DNA of 64,000 nt from Lates calcarifer (taxonomy: Eukaryota > Chordata > Actinopteri > Centropomidae): contig NC_066837.1 in the NCBI RefSeq assembly GCF_001640805.2, positions 23,769,804 through 23,833,803 of the forward strand. The letters run 5' to 3'. Of the stretch, positions 58,349-64,000 are shown in pieces; the stretch's first letter is position 1, and the number at the start of each line of letters is the position of its first letter. Position numbers and translations under genes: made by a program. The notes beneath the pieces were generated by a model. That model searched no databases and had not been told where the DNA came from. It saw only the letters and a program-made list of their open reading frames with translations.

Positions 58349-58398
58349 AGGGAGAGAGAGAGAGAGAGGGAGAGAGGGAGGGAGGAGAGAGGGGGGTG
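58349..58398. repeat. (GA)n purine-rich microsatellite
   Basis: Imperfect GA/GGGA tract, read directly. Confidence 0.9.
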
Positions 58399-59277
58399 AG
58401 ATGGCTCTCCTGATTTGAACTTGTGCGTACACACACAGAGTCAACTAAGGCCACTGTCCGCTCTCTGCATAGACAGTCAGTTGATTTCTGCCTTTGTTGA
58501 TAGAGGCTCTGATGAAGCTTCCCATACACAGGCACACATATTTGTACAAAATGCGTTTCCAGGACCCAAATCTTAACCTGATCTGGACATTTCAGTAATT
58601 TAGTATTACAGTAATTTAGTATTACATGTAGGGGACTTACAAGCAATGATTTGAAATAAGAATAGTTCAAATCAAAGATGCTCACACACACACACACAAA
58701 CTTGCGTGCACACACGCACACACTGCTCCGCTTTCAACATATACTAGCTTTTGTAATCTATATGAAGTTTATATGGCCTCCAGGGTATAAAGTACCATAC
58801 AATAGTCACATCTAAAACAATAAAGATAAATAAATGATAATGAGAGAGTGTTGCTCAATCATTTATCTTCTACTACAACACCATCTGTGATAACATGGCT
58901 ACTAAGAACAAATAAAGCTGCTCCTTGGTGTTCTTATAGTTAGTAGATGTTTTACATGTGGACTGGCCTTCGATGACATTAGAAATCAGATAATGTGAAT
59001 TTAAATTTTGTATTAAATGTGCCCTTTTAAGACTTAAGACACTGTCTTAGTGAGAAATACTGCAAACAAAAGAATACACATACACAAAAAAAGGAAAAAA
59101 AGAAGAAAAAAAAACATTGCTCCACACCACTAGTGGTCAAAAAACTGTGATGGGTGCCTTTAAGTCTGATATTTTTTCTTTTTGGGAACTGACTGTCAAC
59201 ACTCTGGAGTCAGGATTTCCCACAAGCTTTAAAGTCACCAACAAAGAAGAGAACTCAAAATATTAGCTGCAGTAATA

Positions 59278-60131
59278 TAAGGTATGGCTATTAAAAAAAC
59301 ATTTTCAGTGTCTTTCTCCTTCAACATTCTCCCTTTCTACATCAACACTGCTGCATTCTGGTCTTCCACTGATCAAAGCAGTGCAGTAGGTCTTCTTCAG
59401 ACAGTTAACTTAACTTCTGACACAGACTCAAAATATGAGCACAGATTTGATCTTAGGAAAAAGTCACATGGTGCTAGAGCAGGTGAATAGGGAGGGTGAT
59501 CAAGCACTGTGACTTGTTTTTGGGCCAGAAACTGCTTTACTGAGAGCGCAGTATGAGCTGGAACGTTGTCTTGATGAAAAATGAAACAATTTTTCCTTTT
59601 CTTGACTTTGGACTTGCTTTGTCGTGCTTCATCCTTGGTGGCGATGGTGTTTTCCAATGCATTGACTGCCATTTTGTCTCAGGATTGTATTGAAACATCC
59701 GAGTTTCATCCCATGTAATCATTCCTTCTGAACATTTTGGGTTTCTTTCAATTTGTTCCAAAATGGAAATTTGTTCCACACACGTTTGTCATGTTCAAAT
59801 TTTCATGAAAAATTTGCCAAACTGTCTCTTTATCAATGGAGACCACTTCTGCTATCATTCTTATACTGAGTCATCGATCATATCAAATAATTTGTTCAAT
59901 TTGTTGAATGTTGAATGTTGAATGTTCATCGTCTTGGACATCCTCTCTGCCGATGCCTTAGCAGAACCATGTGCACTTCGATCAGTAGCTAGCAGTGAAC
60001 TAAAGACGTCACTTATTGGAAACTTACAGCAGTTGTGCGTGAATACCCAACCTTTAATATATAACACTCGGTGTGACTGTGAACCATGTGGTTTACCCTC
60101 ATAAGTGCAGTTATTTAATAGCCATACCTCG
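59278..60131 (-). mobile_element. Mariner-type transposon, internally deleted, with both terminal repeats
   Basis: Terminal inverted repeats GAGGTATGGCTATTAAA (right, reverse-complemented) and AAGGTATGGCTATTAAA (left) bound the element, each flanked by TA (59276-59277 and 60132-60133), the target duplication of the Tc1/mariner superfamily. Minus-strand transposase pieces are visible: RMIAEVVSIDKETVWQIF, NPETKWQSMHWKT and FHQDNVPAHTALSVKQFL followed by LDHPPYSPALAPCDFFL, the last two holding the second and third catalytic Asp of a DD34D mariner. At about 854 bp it is shorter than a typical 1.3-kb mariner and the frames are broken, so it is dead. Confidence 0.88.
59397..59850 (-). pseudogene. 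Mariner transposase pseudogene
   Basis: The longest readable stretch of the transposase within the mariner copy (from the SIDKET helix region to the DD34D end). It is split over at least two frames and lacks the N-terminal DNA-binding half. The start AVNALENTIATKDEARQSKSK probably reflects a deletion between the PETK and FHQDN blocks. Confidence 0.8.
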
Positions 60132-60589
60132 TATACTTGTATAAATGAAATGAAACTGGTGGCTGTCTTGAAGGTAATAAATGTATGTAATCTTTGGCAA
60201 TAATAGTTAGGAATTTTATACATCTGGGTGGAACTTTTTTCAGGACTCTTGGAGAAGATATTTCTGAAAAAGATAATGAAGATTGCTGCAGTAATAACAA
60301 CATTGTACTTCAATGTAGAAAACTGAGAGAAGTTAACTTGAACTGGGAAGAGGTGAAGTGATCTCAGCCATCTTTCAGATTTTTAGCTACACTAACAGTG
60401 TGTGCAATGTCAGCTGGTCAAAAGCTTTGGTCCAGAGTGAAACATCTCAGCATTTATTGGATTGCTTGCCATGACATTATTTGTAGACATTCATGGTTGG
60501 CAGGCCTAACTCTCGACAGTTGAAGTTGAAGTGATTGACATTAAATTTGATATAACCATTCAGGTTGGCCTAAGAAATAACTTTGATCT

Positions 60590-60720
60590 CCTGACTTTTA
60601 TCAACATTTAATTTTGTTCAAATACTTTGGTTCATGACCAAATACCTGCAAACTAACAACATTCCCATCACTGCTAAATAGCAAATGTTCGCCTGTGCAG
60701 CTCATGAGAAGTTATTACTG
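60590..60720. repeat. Possible dispersed repeat copy (related to 62440-62690)
   Basis: The phrase CTGCAAACTAACAACATTCCC with a following GCTAAATAGCAAATGTT resembles CTGCAAAACTAATGACATTC at 62530 and the related downstream words. Diverged copies of one teleost dispersed element are the likely explanation. Confidence 0.4.
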
Positions 60721-62112
60721 GTAAAATCATTTCTCAGGATGTATCAGGTCATATATCATGAAGATGACAGTAAATTGCAGAAAATTCATAATTTAAATTG
60801 ATTTGTAGCTGAAACTAATGAAGTAATAATCTCAGCCATTAAGTGTGTGAAAATAAAATAGGTAACCTTCAAAAAAACAGGAGGAATAAACTGAAATCAA
60901 AAAGTTTCATTTAACCCGATTGGCTGGCAGCTCATTCAGCTCAGGACAGCAGTACAGTTTTCTTTTCTCTGAATTTCACCTCGTCTCTCTGTACACCACT
61001 GCATGTCACAGCCATACACCAACATGTTTAAACAGATCTGTCACGGTAATAGCAACAAGTCAATAGAGGCATTGTTGATACGAAATGGTCCAGAGAGGAC
61101 ATACATACATGAATTAAAGAATGAGAAGTTAACTGTTGTTTGTTATTTTGTAGAAACTGATGAGATTGACACGGAGACAGAGAGGTTCATTGTGAGGCAT
61201 TTCCATGTGCGGGGAGGAAGTATCACTGTCCAACAGATCGCTCATGGAACAATGTTCCTTTTTTCTGTGCAACCTCACCCCAACTGAACTTCCAGCAATG
61301 CGCAGTCCTCACATGCTCTCTCTCTCCCTCTCTCTCTCTCCCTCTGTGTATTATGTAACAGCTCTCTTTCCATTCACACTATCTGTTGGCATTTGAGTGA
61401 CTCACTCTCTCTTTAAGGCTGTCCTTATGTTCTTCCTTTACAATACATAGTTATATAACTTATAGACTAACTCAAATAACTCAAAGGTACAGTGATAAGT
61501 GGTTAGCTTAGTGCTTAGCTTTTGTTCTTACATAGCAAGGCCACTGAAAAGAGAGGAAAGACAGTGAGCATACTGAGAGACATTAACATTTGCCTTTCAA
61601 AGTGACAACCAGCATGGACAGTGTGATGGAAATAAAAATATAATCCTATGTTCTTTGTGTGCAAGTGATATTTTGCAGGAACAAAAGGGGGCACACAGAA
61701 AACATATTTTCCATGTAACGGTGAGCCTTGAACTGCCTGTTATGGCACTGGCCTGTTATGGCACTTACCTGCAAAGAGCAAATGAGGACAACTCAATCCA
61801 CCGTGATGGCTGTGCACACAGGCTTTTGTAAACTAGGTGTATTGCTAATCTGACACAATCAAGGAGAAAACAGAAACCATCAGTGTTGGAGGTGTTCTAT
61901 GGGTCAGCAATAATCCCCTCTTCATCAAAATCACATGAAATATGATTTTTTTGCTTGAAATACAAGACTCTACATACTGTAAGTTAGAGCTCATTAAAGC
62001 TCCAGTGGATTTAGATTTATGATTATCTTTTGAGGATTCATGACCCAATTAAAACTGCTAAACTCAAACATGTTGTGTAATTTACTAAGATCACTTTGAC
62101 CTGTTTCAGGCC

Positions 62113-62150
62113 TGTGTGTGTGTGTGGTGTGTGGTGTGGTGTGTGTGTTT
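62113..62150. repeat. (GT)n microsatellite
   Basis: Interrupted GT tract, read directly. Confidence 0.85.
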
Positions 62151-62439
62151 GATACAGAGAGAGAGACTGTAACATTAGGTAACTTTTGAGGAATTCTTCT
62201 CTATATGAATGAAGAGCAAGTTTGACATGATAAATATTGTCTGGCTACTGTAAAGCCAACCAGAATAATAAATTCTGTATAATTTATAATCTGTATAATT
62301 TAATTAGGGATTAGCACTGCTGGTCTGTCTTTGGTCCACCACTAGGGTCCAGACAAAAATATCTACATCATTTTTAGATTAAGTGCATTTACATTTTGTA
62401 CAAATGTTTATGCTTCCCAGAGGATGAATCCTATTGACT

Positions 62440-62690
62440 CCTAGTGACTTTGGTGATCCTGTGACTATTCATTATGTGGAATCATCAGCAGGTCAAAATT
62501 TCTATTTGTCCAAAACTTTAGTTTTTAACTAAATATCTGCAAAACTAATGACATTCCCAGCAGCCTCCGCTGTAGTGCAAATTATAAAATATTAGCATTT
62601 TTTTTTTAATTATATAAGATTAGCATTTAGCTCACAGCACCAGTGTGCCTAAGTAGTGTCTCACATGCCTGTCAGCATACTAATTTTGCT
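62440..62690 (+). repeat. Dispersed teleost repeat fragment
   Basis: Contains AACTAATGACATTCCCAGCA, a following block with GATTAGCATTTAGCTCACAG and CACCAGTGTGCCTAAGTA, phrases typical of an abundant percomorph repeat. Family not named. Confidence 0.5.
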
Positions 62691-62899
62691 AGTATTTTTT
62701 ATTTTATGTTCAAATTCAGCCTTTTTGTCTCAAATAAAACCATTCACAGATATACTGTACTTGTGGTGTTCAGTGCAAATGTTACATTAGTACTGTGCAA
62801 ATTTTAATGTAAAGCTCAGTAGCCTTTTTGTTTGCAGGTTAGTGCCTTTGTTGTAAGTCATGTTATTGTCATTCTCAGGCAGCCTGTTGGTTGAATGTA

Positions 62900-63330
62900 G
62901 AGTACATGTTGCTCATAGGCTTTGGCTTACGCCTTTAACGTCGCCTGTCGCACGTCCTTCGACTAATAACTGTATCAATGGGGGAAAAACTACTTACACA
63001 ACTTGTTCGTGATTACTTTGAAAGTAGCTGTTTGTTGCTGTTTATTCTGTTTTCCTCTGCTGGTTTGACTCAGCTGGCTTCCCGTCAGGACGAGGAGAGG
63101 GAGGAGGTGTAGGAGGAGGAGGAGTGAGAGGAGGAGGGGGAGAGGGGGGTCAGTCGGGGTGAGGATCCGACCCCGTCTGAACCGATGAGCGGGGGAAGAA
63201 ACGACAGAGAGATGCGGAGCTTTTCAGGAGCAGAAACAACCAGACGACCTGTGAGGCACCACATGCCTCCCTCTCTCTGACTGAAGAGATTTTCATACAA
63301 CATTTCAGCAGCTGTTTGATTTGTAAGTAA
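62900..63330 (+). promoter_or_regulatory. Promoter/first-exon-like region of a gene beyond the window
   Basis: CG dinucleotides cluster at 62930-62965 (CGCCTGTCGCACGTCC) and 63085-63215, unlike the surrounding AT-rich DNA. A purine-rich GGAGGAGG block follows, and at 63323 a GTAAGTAAG donor could end an untranslated or short first exon. No coding sequence can be assigned. This probably marks the 5' end of the next plus-strand gene. Confidence 0.4.
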
Positions 63331-64000
63331 GATCTCTTTTACAGTTTTCTTTTATTGTTTCACTGGATCCTTTCACTGATCTCTCTGGTTTTTACCATGC
63401 GGAGTCTAGTTAAAAGGATTTGTGAATAATATTTCACATTTATCATCTATAAAATATGGGAGGAGGCTACTTTTATGTAAACAACTAATTATTCAGGGCT
63501 CATCAATCATCTAGTAAGAATTTATTGAAAACATTTTGGTAGTTATAACTGTAAATGTATGCGTGGTAGGTTAATGTCTCTGACCGGAAAATAATGTGAC
63601 TCTTAATTAAATTCCAAAAAAGTAATTTAAGATTTATAGGAATAATCAAGCATTTAGGATCTTTCATATTTATCTTTCATATATTTACTATAAACTTTCA
63701 AATGACTCTGTATGAATGACTCTTTATGACTTGTTTGTACAATTAATTGGTTGCTATAAATATGGTTTAGTAAAATTTCAATGGTGAAATATCGATACAG
63801 TTTTAATATCAAATTCGATAATTGCCGTTATGGGTTTATATTAATGTAGTTTTATCCCTCTGAAATGCTGGTAAATATCTATTCAACCTGAGAATATTTT
63901 TACTTAACAAGGTTTTATTATTGTTTTAAAGTTGTTTCCTGTTGATAAATACATTACAACATTCATGTGTAAAGTCGATTAAATGTTTTGCAACCTTGTA

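Noticed and set aside
61003..61287. 94-codon plus-strand open frame starting MSQPYTNMFKQIC
   Set aside because: No recognisable family, no splice or promoter context, and lies in repeat-rich intergenic DNA; most likely a chance frame.

Overview
This window is nuclear DNA from a bony fish, most likely a percomorph teleost. The genes have small exons with GT-AG introns and teleost-like protein sequences. The interspersed repeats are typical fish families: Tc1/mariner remnants, an L2-type LINE 3' end and a tRNA-derived SINE. Seven protein-coding genes can be reconstructed exon by exon, with splice phases that agree.

Layout: (1) 1729-3784, minus: mpv17l, 4 exons. (2) 5870-8894, minus: ntan1, 10 exons. 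(3) 9477-16829, plus: ddx17, 13 exons, head-to-head with ntan1. (4) 20667-28564, minus: gga1, 17 exons, tail-to-tail with ddx17. (5) 29490-42537, plus: micall1, 16 exons, head-to-head with gga1. (6) 44216-46075, minus: the C22orf23/UPF0193 (EVG1) homologue, 6 coding exons, tail-to-tail with micall1. (7) 49877-52104, plus: a three-exon Kruppel-like factor that best fits klf1. From about 53.7 kb to 62.9 kb I see only repeats and anonymous sequence. At about 62.9-63.35 kb there is a GC-rich, promoter/first-exon-like segment of a gene that would lie beyond the window.

The order joins orthologues of human 16p13 (MPV17L, NTAN1), 22q13 (DDX17, GGA1, MICALL1, C22orf23) and 19p13 (KLF1) genes. The products are not one pathway: a Mpv17-family membrane protein, N-terminal Asn deamidation, a DEAD-box RNA helicase, TGN-endosome clathrin adaptor sorting, Rab/EHD recycling-endosome traffic, a probable cilium-linked small protein and an erythroid-type transcription factor.

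Most interesting observations: a phase-compatible 15-nt micro-exon that would insert five residues into DDX17 helicase motif V; a large inverted repeat (two arms of 0.41-0.48 kb, 0.66 kb spacer) just upstream of klf1; a palindromic RFX X-box at the C22orf23-homologue promoter; three GATA sites upstream of klf1; and five single-base, plus-one reading-frame breaks in short homopolymers, confined to gga1, micall1 and the C22orf23 homologue. The shared pattern of these breaks suggests assembly errors rather than gene death. All coordinates come from reading the sequence by eye; no alignment was run.
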